A stretch of 64,000 nucleotides of DNA from contig NZ_SAUH01000001.1 of assembly GCF_004193175.1 (NCBI RefSeq), forward strand, positions 3,288,501 to 3,352,500. Reading direction: 5' to 3'. Below the pieces are notes generated by a model. It saw only the letters and a list, made by a program, of their open reading frames with translations. It ran no database searches and was not told where the DNA came from. Numbering within the stretch: position 1 is the stretch's first letter; every line of letters starts with the position of its first letter. The position numbers and the translations under genes are program-made. Shown one piece after another: positions 16,866 to 26,394 of the stretch. The DNA comes from Streptomyces sp. RFCAC02. GTDB taxonomy: Bacteria; Actinomycetota; Actinomycetes; Streptomycetales; Streptomycetaceae.

Positions 16866-19800
16866 GTGAAGCTCACGATCACCACCGCGGACGCGCAGGG
16901 CCGCCGCGCGGACCACCTGCTCGACCTGCCAGGAGACACCACGGCGGGCGAACTCGCCGCGGCACTCGACGGCACGCGGCTCTACCTCGGCGACCGCCTG
17001 CTGGAGTCCGACGAACCGCTCGGCACCGGCGGCGTCCGCGACGGCGCGCTGCTCGGCCTCGACGCGCCCGTGCACGACGCGCCCGGCGTCGACGGCTGGC
17101 GCCCGTCCCCGCACGACCCCGTCCTGCTGGAGCTGCGCCATGTGTCAGGACCCGGCGCCGGCGGGTTGTGGCGCCTCGGCCCCGGCACCTACGAGGTGGG
17201 CACCGACCGCGGCTGCGTCATACGCCTGCCCGACACGGGCACGGACCCCGCCGCCGAGTGGGACGACGAGGGCGTGCCCACCAGCGGCACCTGGGTCACC
17301 GTGCACGCCGACGGCAGCGCGAGCCTCCGCCTCCCCCGGGGCGCCGACCCCGAACGGTGCGGCCTGCGCAGCCTCACCCCGCCGCCGCCCGTCGACCCGG
17401 AGACCGGCACCCCCCTGACCGACGAGGAGCCGGCCGGGAAGGAGGACGGCGGCCCCGGCGGCCACAGCGCAGAGCCCGCCCCGCCGGGACCCGACGGCGC
17501 GCCCGCCCTCCCGCCGCTGCCGCGGCCCGGCGAACTGCTGCCGCCCACCGACGGGTCGGAGGACTGGCCGCTGTACGCCGACCTGGCGCTCGGCGACCAC
17601 CTCCTGCGCCTGTGCCCGCCGTACGTGCCCGACGCCGCCGTCAAGCTGTCCGCCGACGGCCTCACCGTCGAGTACAGCCGGCCGCCCCGGATCACCCCGC
17701 ACCTCGACGCCGAGAACATCAACCTGCCCGGGCCGCCCAACCCGCCGAGCCGCAGGCCGTTCCCGTTCATGCTCATGATGTCGCCCCTGATCATGGGCCT
17801 CACCATGATGGTGCTGATCCGGTCGCTCTACTTCTTCGTCCTGATCTTCTTCACCCCGATCATGGCGGTCGGCAACTGGCTCACCGGCCGCCGCGCCAAC
17901 CGCAAGCAGCACGAGGAAGCGGTCCGCCGTTTCCGGCTGCGCCGCTCCGCGCTCGAACTGGAGATGCGCCGCGCCACCGTCGAGGAGCGCCTCCAGCGCA
18001 ACGAGGCGTCGCCCGACCCCGCCGCCGTCCGCCTCACCGCCCTCGGCCCCGGCCACCAGCTGTGGGAACGCCGCCGCCACCACGCGGACTACCTGACCCT
18101 CCGCGTCGGCACCATCGCCCGCGCGTCCCTGAAGAGCATCAACGACGGTGTGCGGGACAGCAACCACCGCTCCGTCCACTGGCGGCTCGCCGACGTGCCC
18201 CTCAGCGTGGACATGCCGCAGATGGGCGTCGTCGGCATCACCGGCACGCCCGGCTCGGCCCGCGCCCTGGCCCGCTGGCACGTCATCCAGTCCGCCGTCC
18301 TCCAGAGCCCCCGCGACCTGCGGATCGTCGTCCTCACCGACGAGAAGCACGCCGACGACTGGGCGTGGGTCCGCTGGCTGCCGCACCTGCGGTCCGGCCG
18401 CCCCGGCGCGTCGGTCGTCGCCATCGGCAACGACTCCGAGACCACCGCCCAGCGCGTCAGCGAGCTGTACGCCGAGATCCAGGCGCGGACCGAGGCGGCA
18501 CAGTCCCGGGACGGCCGCGCCGCGATGGGCGGCATGGCCGACATCCTCGTCGTCCTCGACGGCGCCTGGCGCCTGCGGGAAGTGCCGGGCGTCGTGCCCG
18601 TCCTCACACAGGGTCCTTCCGTCCGCATCTTCAGCCTGTGCCTCGACGAGCGCGAGCACTCGCTGCCCGAGGAGTGCACCGCCGTCCTCACCGCCGACGG
18701 CAACCGGCTGTCGCTGCGCAGCTCCCACGTCCGCACCGTCACGGACATCCGCACCGACCTGGTGGACCCGGCCTGGTGCGAGGAGGTCGCCCGCGCGCTC
18801 ACGCCGATCCGCGACGTCACCGTCGAGGGCGACGCCGGCATGCCGTCCGAGGTCAGGCTGCTCCCGCTGCTCGGCCAGGAGCCGCCGGACCCGCGGGCGC
18901 TGATCGCCCGCTGGCAGAAGCATCCGGCCTCCACCGCGTTCATCATCGGCTCGGGCTTCGAGGGCAACACCGTCCTCGACCTCACCCAGCACGGCCCGCA
19001 CGGCCTCATCGCCGGCACCACGGGCTCCGGCAAGTCGGAGCTCCTCCAGACCCTGATCGCGTCCCTCGCCGTCATGAACCGGCCGGACGAGCTGACGTTC
19101 GTCCTCGTCGACTACAAGGGCGGCAGCGCGTTCAGCGAGTGCCAGGAACTCCCGCACACGCTCGGCATGATCACCGACCTCGACGGCCACCTCGTGCAGC
19201 GCGCCCTGGCGTCACTCAACGCCGAACTGCGCCGCCGCGAGGAGGTGCTCGCCGAGGTCGGCGTCAAGGACCACCGCGAGTACCGCGCCAAACGCTCCCG
19301 CGACCCCGAACTCCCGCCGCTGCCGCGCCTGATCCTCGTCATCGACGAGTTCGCCACCCTCGTGCGGGAACTCCCCGCGTTCGTCCCGGGCCTCATCAGC
19401 CTCGCCCAGCGCGGACGTTCACTCGGCCTGCACCTCATCCTGGCCACGCAGCGCCCCGCCGGATCGGTCAGCAACGACATCCGCGCCAACACCAACCTGC
19501 GCATCGCGCTGCGCGTCACCGACTCCACCGAGAGCCAGGACGTCATCAACACGCCGGCCGCCGCCGGCATCTCGCCCGCCACACCGGGCCGCGCCCTCAT
19601 CCGGCGCGGCGACGGGCCGCCCATACCGTTCCAGACCGCCTACGTCGGCGCCGAGCGGGCCCTCCCCGAGAGCGACGACACGGAAGCCGTGAAGACCCTG
19701 GCGCCGCGCGTCATACGCCGCGCGGAACTGGAGTGGCAGACCCTCGGCCGGCCCGCGAACCTGCCCGTCCACGACGACGGAGCGGAGGCCGACGACGACG

Positions 19801-21499
19801 CGGAGCCCACGGTCGCCCAGGACCCGCCGACCGACCTCAGCGTCCTCGTGGAGGCCCTGCGCGCGGCGGCGGACGCCCTGCCGGACTTCACGCCGCAGCC
19901 CCGGCCCTGGCTGCCGCCGATGCCGTCGCACCTGACGATGCCCCCGCCCCCGAGGGCTCCAAGCCGGGCGGCGCGCGGCTGCGGGAGATCCCGTTCGCCT
20001 ACTACGACCTGCCCAGCAGGCAGGCCCAGATCCCGGGCAACGTGAACCTGAACAACTTCGGCCACCTCTACATCATCGGCGCGCCCCGGTCGGGCCGTAC
20101 GCAGACGCTGCGGACGCTCGCCGGCTCCGTCGGCATGTACCTCACGACCGAGCAGGTCCACATCTACGGCCTGGACGCCGCGGGCGGCGGCCTGTCCGTC
20201 GTCGAGGAGCTGCCGCACTGCGGCGCCGTCGTCTCCCGGCACGACCCGGAGCGCATCGACCGGCTCATCCGCCGCCTCATCGCCGACCTGAACCGCAGGC
20301 AGGCGCTGATCGCCGAGCACGACGTCAACTCCCTGACCGAGCTGCGTCTGAAGCTGCCGCGCGGCGAACGCCCCGCGCACCTGCTCGTCCTGATCGACGG
20401 CTGGGACGCGCTGTACGACACGATCGAGAAGTACGACGGCGGCCGCCTCAACGAGGAACTGTTCCGCCTGCTGCGCGAGGGCGCCACCGCCGGTGTCCAC
20501 GTCGTCGCCACCTCGGAGCGCATGCTGCTGGGCACCCGCGCCGGCCAGCACAACGACCAGCGGCTCCTCCTGCGCCAGTCCGACCGCATGGACTTCGCCG
20601 TCGTCGGCGTCGACCGCAAGAACGTGCCGGACAACCTCCCCGCCGGCCGCGGCTGGTTCGCGCCGGGCGGCATCGAGACGCAGATCCTGCAGCTCCCGGT
20701 GCCGGAGTCGTCGAAGAACGGCGACCAGGCCGACGCGCTGCGGGCCATCGGGCGGGAGGCCAGGGCCAGGGACGCCGCGATCGACGACGCGCGGCGGCCG
20801 TTCCCCGTCGGCGTCCTCCCCGGCGCCGTCGCCTTCCAGGACGTCATGGACGGCCTGCCCGACGGGGAGAAGCGTCCCCTGCGCGCGCTGGTCGGCCTCG
20901 GCGGCGACGACATCGCCCCGATGTTCCACGACTTCGCGCACGCGTCGCCGACCTACCTGGTCGTCGGACCGCCGCGCTCGGGACGCTCCACGGCACTGGC
21001 CGGGATGTGCGTGTCGCTGCTGATGGGCGGCACGTCGCTGCTCGTCCTCACGCCGCGCGACTCGCCCCTGCGGCAGCTCGCCCAGCACGGCCTGGCGCGG
21101 GTCTTCGGCGGCGACCCGACGGCCGACCAGATCGAGAAGGCGCTGGAGGACATGGCGGGCAAGCCGGTCGTCGTGGTCGTGGACGACTGCGACCTGCTCG
21201 CGTCCGGCGGGGCCGACCGCGCGCTGCGGCGGGTCATCACCTCGGGACAGGAGCGGAACCAGGCAGTCCTCGCGGCCGGGCCGGCCGAGGGCCTGTCGAC
21301 GATGGGCTGGCACGGTCTGATGCGGCGGGGCCGCAGCGGTGTGCTGCTCGGTCCCCGCAGCATCGTCGAGGGCGAACTGATCGGCGCGCGCATCGGCGCC
21401 CAGCACCTGCGCCCGCTGACGATCCCGGGCCGCGGCTGGACCGGCGACGGCACGGGCCGCGCCCTGGCCGTCCAGGTCCCGCTGGCGGTCCTGCAGTAG
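16866..21499 (+). CDS. T7SS FtsK/SpoIIIE-type ATPase (EccC/EssC-like), frame broken by one base
   Basis: With the frame restored the protein is about 1,544 residues, the usual length for Streptomyces EccC-type ATPases. In order: a ubiquitin/FHA-like N-terminus (about 1-170, with LRHVSGPGAGGLWRLG), an acidic linker, a membrane hairpin (about 297-345), then three FtsK-type ATPase domains. Domain 1 is competent: Walker A GTTGSGKS (717-724) and Walker B LILVIDEF (822-829). Domains 2 and 3 have degenerate P-loops, GAPRSGRT (about 1,072) and GPPRSGRS (about 1,368), as in known EccC. The reading frame changes at 19941-19951 (C5-G-C5); as written, the first frame ends at 20045. One extra C restores it, giving DAPAPEGSKPGG. 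The protein would power export of WXG-type substrates, plausibly the RHS and giant proteins. Start GTG at 16866. Confidence 0.88.
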
Positions 21500-21501
21500 A
21501 A

Positions 21502-21539
21502 AGCCGTGGTGCCGACCCGGCCGGGTCGGCACCACGGCT
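21502..21539. terminator. Perfect 38-bp palindrome, bidirectional terminator
   Basis: AGCCGTGGTGCCGACCCGG and its exact complement meet with no unpaired base, lying 2 bp after the ATPase stop and 2 bp before the convergent toxin stop. It should terminate transcription from both sides. No T tract. Confidence 0.8.
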
Positions 21540-21541
21540 CC

Positions 21542-21787
21542 TCAGACCGCGAGGAGGCGGACGATGGTGATCGTGAGGACGGATCCGCTGACGTAGTAGC
21601 GGATGATGATGCCCTCGACAGTGGCGTCCCGGCGATCGCGGTCACCGTGGACCTGGGATGAGCCATGGCCGTACGGATCCCGGGCGACCGTGCGGCCGAG
21701 TGTCCTCTCGAACGCGGAGCGACGCCGCTGGGGAACCGCCGCGAGTTGCTTCTCCGCGACAGGGTCGTACGCGATGCGGTAGGTCAT
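21542..21787 (-). CDS. RelE/ParE-type toxin of a type II toxin-antitoxin pair
   Basis: 81 residues with the RelE-like layout: YRIAYDPVAEKQLAAVP, a basic middle with RRRSAFERTLGRTVARDPYG, and the closing strand IIIRYYVSGSVLTITIVRLL. The small size and basic helices fit a ribosome-associated mRNA interferase or ParE-type toxin; which activity it has cannot be told. The ATG at 21787 overlaps the stop of the partner gene by 4 bases (ATGA), so antitoxin is made first. The C-terminal strand ends abruptly at AV, close to the terminator. Confidence 0.8.
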   Translation of the reverse strand: MTYRIAYDPVAEKQLAAVPQRRRSAFERTLGRTVARDPYGHGSSQVHGDRDRRDATVEGIIIRYYVSGSVLTITIVRLLAV

Positions 21788-22047
21788 GCGGCCCCGGCCT
21801 GTCGGTCGTGCTCCTGACGGGCGAGAGCATCGAGGTCCTGTCGCAGGCCGGGGTCCTCCGCCTCCAGGAGCTCCATGATCCAGGAACGCATCACGGCGTG
21901 GATGTCGTGGACCCCGGCGGTTTCGACGGCCTCGGTGAACTCGTCCCGCCGCTCCGGGGGAAGCGCCTCCCGGATGCCCCGGATCGTGGCGGGAAGCGTG
22001 ATCTCACGCCCGTCCCCGGTGATGGTACGCAGGGGCTCGGCACTCAT
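21784..22047 (-). CDS. DUF6247-like antitoxin partner
   Basis: 87 residues. The first part reads REITLPATIRGIREALPPERRDEF; the second is helical and acidic (MELLEAEDPGLRQDLDALAR). It matches the DUF6247-type proteins that sit immediately upstream of RelE-like genes in Streptomyces, and is therefore the likely antitoxin. A typical DNA-binding fold is not obvious, so autoregulation is not assured. The ATG at 22047 follows GAGGAACCCG. The coupling to the toxin gene is exact (ATGA). Confidence 0.72.
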   Translation of the reverse strand: MSAEPLRTITGDGREITLPATIRGIREALPPERRDEFTEAVETAGVHDIHAVMRSWIMELLEAEDPGLRQDLDALARQEHDRQAGAA

Positions 22048-22156
22048 CGGGTTCCTCCTCGGGATGGCTGGGGGTCACGCTAGCGGGGCGGTGCGGGAAG
22101 GGGTCCCGCCGTGGCGGGAATACACCCGTCCGTGCGACGCGCCGGGGTACCCGGCG

Positions 22157-22612
22157 TCAGCTCACGGCCTGCTTGACGAGGGCGGAGATGCGGTCCTCGT
22201 CGGCGGCGGTCAGCTCCTCCTTCAGCGCGAACGCGACCGGCCACATGGCGCCGTCGTCCAGCGCCGCCTGGTCGCTGAAGCCGAGGGTGGCGTACCGCGT
22301 CTTGAACTTCCCCGCGTTCTGGAAGTGGCAGACGACCTTGCCGTCCCTGGCGTACGCCGGCATCCCGTACCAGAGCTTCGGCGTCAGCCCGGGGGCGGCG
22401 GCCCTGATGATCGCGTGGACGCGCTCGGCGAGGGCGCGGTCCCCGTCCGGCATCTCGGCGATCTTCGCCAGCACCTCGCTCTCCGTGTCGGCCTTCGCCT
22501 TGCGGGAACGGCCGCGGGTGCTCTTCAGCTCCTTCGCGCGGTCCTTCATCGCCTCCCGCTCCTCGGCGGTGAAACCGTCGTACTTCTCGGCGGACGACTC
22601 GGTGCTGCTCAT
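22157..22612 (-). CDS. DUF1801 / YdhG-type domain protein
   Basis: 151 residues. A charged N-terminal third ([20 protein letters not shown]) precedes a DUF1801-like core: [44 protein letters not shown] and [19 protein letters not shown] sequence. Proteins of this fold include the Bacillus frataxin-like iron chaperone Fra, but most, with this WYGMPAYA motif, are uncharacterised. The ATG at 22612 has an AGGAGG six bases upstream. It is the last gene of a minus-strand run with the AraC-type and VOC genes. Confidence 0.78.
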   Translation of the reverse strand: MSSTESSAEKYDGFTAEEREAMKDRAKELKSTRGRSRKAKADTESEVLAKIAEMPDGDRALAERVHAIIRAAAPGLTPKLWYGMPAYARDGKVVCHFQNAGKFKTRYATLGFSDQAALDDGAMWPVAFALKEELTAADEDRISALVKQAVS

Positions 22613-22687
22613 GGTGCTTCCTCCTGTGGTGCGGTGGCCGGGACGCCGTTCCCCCGACGTACGCGGGGGTCCCGTGGCGGGGCTTCT

Positions 22688-23068
22688 CTATTCCTGACCG
22701 GCCGCGGCAGGCCGGTAGGCGGCGGGCGGCACGCCCACCAGGTCGGTGAAACGGGGATCGAAGACGCCGGGCGCCGGGCACCCGACGGCGGAGCGGACCT
22801 CGGCGACCCCGAGGCCGCAGCGGTCGAGCAGGACGGTCGCGCGCTCGACGCGGCGGGCCATCAGGTACGCGTACGGCGACGACCCGTAGGCGGCGCGGAA
22901 CGCGTGACCGAGGTGCCGGGCCGGCAGGTCCGCGCCGCGGGCCAGCGCCTCGACGTCCAGCGGCCGGGCGTACTCGCGGTCGATCCGGTCGCGGACGCGG
23001 CGCAGCCGCGCGAAGTCGCTCAGGCGCCGCGCCTCGGCGCGTGCGCGTCCCCAGCCGGGAAGGCACAT
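22688..23068 (-). CDS. Short AraC-family regulator
   Basis: 126 residues, essentially only the AraC DNA-binding domain. The first HTH has YARPLDVEALARGADLPARHLGHAFRAAYG, the linker YAYLMARRVERATVLL, and the second HTH GCPAPGVFDPRFTDLVGVPPAAYR. The second HTH has Pro-Ala-Pro where GCSS/GFxS is usual, but the closing VGVPPAAYR is canonical. It lacks a ligand domain. The ATG at 23068 follows GGAGGAG. The preceding VOC gene ends 37 bp upstream, so the two are co-transcribed; a VOC-AraC pair in this order is frequent in Streptomyces. Confidence 0.85.
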   Translation of the reverse strand: MCLPGWGRARAEARRLSDFARLRRVRDRIDREYARPLDVEALARGADLPARHLGHAFRAAYGSSPYAYLMARRVERATVLLDRCGLGVAEVRSAVGCPAPGVFDPRFTDLVGVPPAAYRPAAAGQE

Positions 23069-23105
23069 GGCGGGACTCCTCCAGTCATGCGTACCGGCGG
23101 GCGGT

Positions 23106-23516
23106 TCAGCGGACTTCCTGGATGCGGACGAGGTTGCCCGCCGGGTCGCGGAACGCGCAGTCCCGGACGCCGTACGGCTGCTGGGTCGGCTCCTGGACGA
23201 CCTCGGTGTCGCCCGCCTGGATCCTCTCGAACACGGCGTCGAGGTCGGCGGTGGCGAGGAGGATCCACCCGTAGGTGCCCTTGGCCATCATCTCGGCGAT
23301 GGTGCGGCGCTCGTCCTCGGTGATGCCCGGGTCCACGGCGGGCGGCGCGAGGAGGATCGACGTGCCGGGCTGCCCGGCGGGGCCGACCGTGATCCAGCGC
23401 ATCCGGCCCTGGCCGACGTCGTTCCTGACCTCGAAGCCGAGCACGTCGCGGTAGAAGGCGAGGGACTCGTCCGGGTCGTCGTGCGGGAGAACGGTCGTGT
23501 GAATCGTGAGGTCCAT
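23106..23516 (-). CDS. VOC (glyoxalase/bleomycin-resistance/dioxygenase) superfamily protein
   Basis: 136 residues with two beta-alpha-beta-beta-beta modules. The first runs from LTIHTTVLPHDDPDESLAFY through VLGFEVRNDVG; the second ends in YGVRDCAFRDPAGNLVRIQE, the typical VOC closing strand with Asp-Pro-x-Gly-Asn. Candidate metal ligands are His 6 and the late Glu. The family covers isomerases, dioxygenases and drug-binding proteins, so no substrate is claimed. The ATG at 23516 opens the core directly and has no clear ribosome site, so translation may be leaderless. Confidence 0.85.
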   Translation of the reverse strand: MDLTIHTTVLPHDDPDESLAFYRDVLGFEVRNDVGQGRMRWITVGPAGQPGTSILLAPPAVDPGITEDERRTIAEMMAKGTYGWILLATADLDAVFERIQAGDTEVVQEPTQQPYGVRDCAFRDPAGNLVRIQEVR

Positions 23517-23679
23517 GACGACAAGGCTAGGGACGGCCCGGCGGGCGTGCTTCTCGATTCCTGACCGATGGGGGGCGCGGTCTCGGGGTGGACGGTCGGG
23601 GTCGGGCCGGGGGTCGTTCAGGGGCGTGCCGGGGGCCGTCCCCGATGATCCCCGCCGTCCGCGCGGCGAGTCTTGACAC

Positions 23680-24237
23680 ATGCGGATCACACAGAGGCTC
23701 CACCACCGGGGCATGTCCGTGCCGGCTGTCGTGGCGTCGGCGCTGCTGCTGGCGTACGGCGGGCTCAGGTACGTGGACGGGCTGGACGGGGACCACGGCC
23801 CCGGCCTCGCGTGGAACATCGGGCACGCGCTGTTCTTCGTCGCGCTCTGCCTGTTCGGGGTGGTCGCGGTGCGGGCACGGGCGGCGCTGCGGTCGGGACC
23901 GGCCCGCTCGACGCTGGCCGCCGAGGCGATGGGCGCGACGCTCGTCGGCCTCTGCGGGTTCCTCTGGGTGACGCTCGGGGACCTGTTCCCCGCGCTGGAC
24001 GACGCCGCCGCGCTGCCGGATCCGCTCTACGCGCTCTGCCCGCCGCTGTTCCAGTTCGGGCTGCTCGTACTCTTCATCCTGCTGTCCCGGAAGGGGCTGG
24101 TCCCCTGGTGGACGCCGGTGCTGGTGTTCGCCGGCTTCACGGCCATCGGGGCGAACCTGGACCTGCTGCCGGCCGGCGCGGTCCTCATCCTGGCCGGGCT
24201 CCTGCCCCTGACGCGCCGCCGCCCGGCCCTGGCCTGA
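23680..24237 (+). CDS. Multi-pass membrane protein of unknown function
   Basis: 185 residues with about six hydrophobic segments, among them VVASALLLAYGGL, AWNIGHALFFVALCLFGVVA, ATLVGLCGFLWVTLGDLF and QFGLLVLFILL. I do not recognise a family; no catalytic motif is seen. The ATG at 23680 has no ribosome site and is preceded by CTTGACAC; a second ATG 33 bases on (MSVPAVVAS) follows CCGGGGC and could be the true start. It is divergent from the VOC operon and ends at a strong hairpin. Confidence 0.65.
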   Translation: MRITQRLHHRGMSVPAVVASALLLAYGGLRYVDGLDGDHGPGLAWNIGHALFFVALCLFGVVAVRARAALRSGPARSTLAAEAMGATLVGLCGFLWVTLGDLFPALDDAAALPDPLYALCPPLFQFGLLVLFILLSRKGLVPWWTPVLVFAGFTAIGANLDLLPAGAVLILAGLLPLTRRRPALA

Positions 24238-24250
24238 CCGGACGCCGGAG

Positions 24251-24276
24251 GCCCCGGTACCGAGGGGTACCGGGGC
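24251..24276. terminator. Bidirectional hairpin terminator
   Basis: GCCCCGGTACC and its exact complement flank a four-base GAGG loop (11-bp stem), between the convergent membrane protein and serine hydrolase genes. Confidence 0.75.
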
Positions 24277-24297
24277 GGCGGCGCACGCGGGGGAGGG

Positions 24298-25419
24298 TCA
24301 CCTGTCGCGGGAGCACAGCGCTGTGTCCACGGCGGTCATCAGGTCGCCGCGGGTCGTCGCGTCGGCCGCCAGGGTCGTCGTGTAGACGGTGACGGTCCCG
24401 CGCCCGGACGACGCCCGGCCGCCGGCAACGGAGTCGCCCGGCAGGTCACCGCCGTGCCCCCAGTACGTGCCGCCGCAGCTCAGCTCGTAGCCGGTGAGGC
24501 CGTAGCCGTAGCGGGTGCCCTCGGGGTACATCTCGGCCTCGCCGACCGCGGTCGTGTCGTGCGTCATCAGCAGGACGGCGCCGCGCGGCAGCAGCTCACC
24601 CTCGAACAGCGCGTCCCAGAACGTGTTGAGGTCCTCCGGGGTGGAGACCAGGCCGCCGGACGCGCCGAACTCGTAGCCGGGCAGCTCGGTGATGTCGGTG
24701 ACGCCCGCCTCGGGGTCGGCGGGGCTGATGCCGTAGTTCCGCGCGTGGGGGCCGCGCAGCTCCAGTTCGCCGGCCTCGGGCCAGTAGGTGTCGTCCAGGT
24801 CGAGCGGGTTCAGGATGGTGTCCTCGATGTAGGTGCGGAAGTCCTCACCGGTCACCCGGTCGATGATCATGCCGAGGACGAGGTAGTTGGTGTTGGAGTA
24901 CGCCCAGTCCGTGCCCGGCTCGAACAGCGGCTCCTGCGACAGGGCCAGCGCCAGGTGCTCCTCCGGCGCGGTGCCGGTGGCGGTCCAGTCCATGAGGTTC
25001 ACGTACTCCGGCAGGCCGCTGGTCTGCATCAGGAGCTGCCGCACGGTGATGGTGGAACCGGCGAGCTGCGGCACGTACCGGGCGGCGGTGTCGGCGAGGC
25101 TCAGCTTCCCCTCCACGACCAGCCGCATGACGGCGACCGACGTGAACGACTTGCTGTTGCTCGCGATCCGCACCTGGCCGTCGGCCCCGGGCATCGGCCG
25201 GTCGCTGCCCAGCTCCGACGTGCCGGCGGTCCATGTGCGCGACCCGTCGTACGCGAGCGCGCCCGGCACGCCGTCCTCGTCGACCAGGACGTCCAGCGCC
25301 TCCTGCACCTCGTCCGTACGGTGGTCCCCGCGCCCGCCGTGCGCGGCGGCGGCCGGAACGGTGGCACCGACGACGGCGGCGGCGAGGAGGACGGCGGCGG
25401 TGAGGCGACGGCGCATCAT
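24298..25419 (-). CDS. Secreted serine hydrolase (class C beta-lactamase / DD-peptidase family)
   Basis: 373 residues. The signal peptide is MMRRRLTAAVLLAAAVVGATVPAAAA-type, cut at about 26. The S-x-x-K box is ASNSKSFTS (Ser-Asn-Ser-Lys), the second box is YSNTNY (Y-x-N), and the third is HGG, here GHGGDLPG, near the C-terminus. These are the three active-site boxes of the serine beta-lactamase/D-alanyl-D-alanine carboxypeptidase fold; esterases such as EstB share it. The long loop with NPLDLDDTYWP is typical. The substrate, peptidoglycan stem peptide or ester, cannot be told. The ATG at 25419 is preceded by AGGAG at six bases. Confidence 0.88.
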   Translation of the reverse strand: MMRRRLTAAVLLAAAVVGATVPAAAAHGGRGDHRTDEVQEALDVLVDEDGVPGALAYDGSRTWTAGTSELGSDRPMPGADGQVRIASNSKSFTSVAVMRLVVEGKLSLADTAARYVPQLAGSTITVRQLLMQTSGLPEYVNLMDWTATGTAPEEHLALALSQEPLFEPGTDWAYSNTNYLVLGMIIDRVTGEDFRTYIEDTILNPLDLDDTYWPEAGELELRGPHARNYGISPADPEAGVTDITELPGYEFGASGGLVSTPEDLNTFWDALFEGELLPRGAVLLMTHDTTAVGEAEMYPEGTRYGYGLTGYELSCGGTYWGHGGDLPGDSVAGGRASSGRGTVTVYTTTLAADATTRGDLMTAVDTALCSRDR

Positions 25420-25684
25420 GTGGGGCTCCTGGTGGGGATGTTCTCGATCAGGTGTCTTAAGCATCGCGTCCACCGCGGCGCCGGACACTGGCCGTGCCAC
25501 CCCGACTGGGGGGTGTACCTGCCGACACCCCCACCGGCCGCCCAGATCTCCGATGCCGTAGCGCCGGGTGGGGACCCCGTCCCGTTTTTGCGGTTCTGTC
25601 GTCGTGTCGGACGAACGGGAGCATGCCGCCAGTGCTGCGGCAGCGGGTCACTATGGGGGCGGATGACCCGGAGCAGGGAGGTGC

Positions 25685-26326
25685 ATGGTGATCAAGTGCG
25701 TCGCGCTGGACATCGGCGAGACGGTGACCCGGGACGACCGGTACTGGGCTTCGTGGGCCGATTGGTTCGGCGTGCCGAGGCATACCCTGTCCGCCCTGGT
25801 CGGTGCGGTGGTGGCCCAGGGGCGGGACAACGCCGACGCCATCCGCATGCTGCGGCCGGGGGTCGATCCGGCGGCCGAGTACGCCGCGCGCGAAGCGGCC
25901 GGTCGTGGTGAGTTCCTGGACGAGACCGACCTGTACGAGGACGTGCGCCCCGCCCTCACCGCGCTGAGGGAGCGGGGATTGCGGGTCGTCCTGGCGGGCA
26001 ACCAGACGGCACGGGCTGGTGCGTTGCTTCGCGGCCTGGCTCTGCCGGTGGACGCCCTTGCGGTGTCGGACGAGTGGGGCGTCGCCAAGCCGTCGCCGGA
26101 GTTCTTCACCCGGGTGACCGAGCTGGCCATGGCGCGGCCCGAGGAGATCGTCTACGTGGGCGATCACCCGGCGAACGACGTCTTCCCGGCTCACGCCGCC
26201 GGGCTCCGGACCGCACACATCCGGCGGGGGCCATGGGGACACCTGTGGGCGGGCGATCCGGAAGTACGCTCCACGGCCGACTGGTCCATCGGCAGCTTGC
26301 ACGAACTACAGGATCTGACTGCCTAA
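25685..26326 (+). CDS. HAD-superfamily hydrolase
   Basis: 213 residues. Motif I is LDIGETVT, with the nucleophilic Asp but Gly-Glu in place of the second Asp, recalling the haloacid dehalogenase branch (DxYGT). Motif II is around VVLAGNQT, motif III is the Lys of VAKPSPEFF, and motif IV is VYVGDHPANDV. The cap is an insert of about 60 helical residues after motif I. Small-molecule phosphatase is the most likely activity; the substrate is unknown. GGGAGGTG lies only three bases before the ATG at 25685, so the GTG at 25688 may be the real start. The regulator gene at 26395 follows on the same strand. Confidence 0.82.
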   Translation: MVIKCVALDIGETVTRDDRYWASWADWFGVPRHTLSALVGAVVAQGRDNADAIRMLRPGVDPAAEYAAREAAGRGEFLDETDLYEDVRPALTALRERGLRVVLAGNQTARAGALLRGLALPVDALAVSDEWGVAKPSPEFFTRVTELAMARPEEIVYVGDHPANDVFPAHAAGLRTAHIRRGPWGHLWAGDPEVRSTADWSIGSLHELQDLTA

Positions 26327-26362
26327 CGAAAGGGAACTCCAGCATGTGATCGCCTCGGTACT

Positions 26363-26384
26363 GTTCGGAGTATTCGCACCGAAC
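26363..26384. promoter_or_regulatory. Inverted repeat upstream of XRE/TPR regulator
   Basis: GTTCGG-N10-CCGAAC ends 10 bases before the start of the XRE gene and overlaps its leader. A promoter-proximal palindrome like this fits autoregulation by the encoded HTH protein. Confidence 0.5.
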
Positions 26385-26394
26385 GGGAGACAGT

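Noticed and set aside
17145..19190. Long antisense frame opposite the ATPase gene
   Set aside because: Sense frame carries Walker motifs; the antisense is a GC-bias artefact.
19938..19955. Programmed -1 frameshift in the ATPase gene
   Set aside because: No standard X-XXY-YYZ slippery heptamer in the right register; a missing base in a C-rich run is simpler.
25571..25589. GGGAC-CCC-GTCCC followed by a T run as a terminator
   Set aside because: It does not follow a plus-strand gene; the 5-bp stem is weak and lies in the leader of the HAD gene, so an attenuator role would be speculation.
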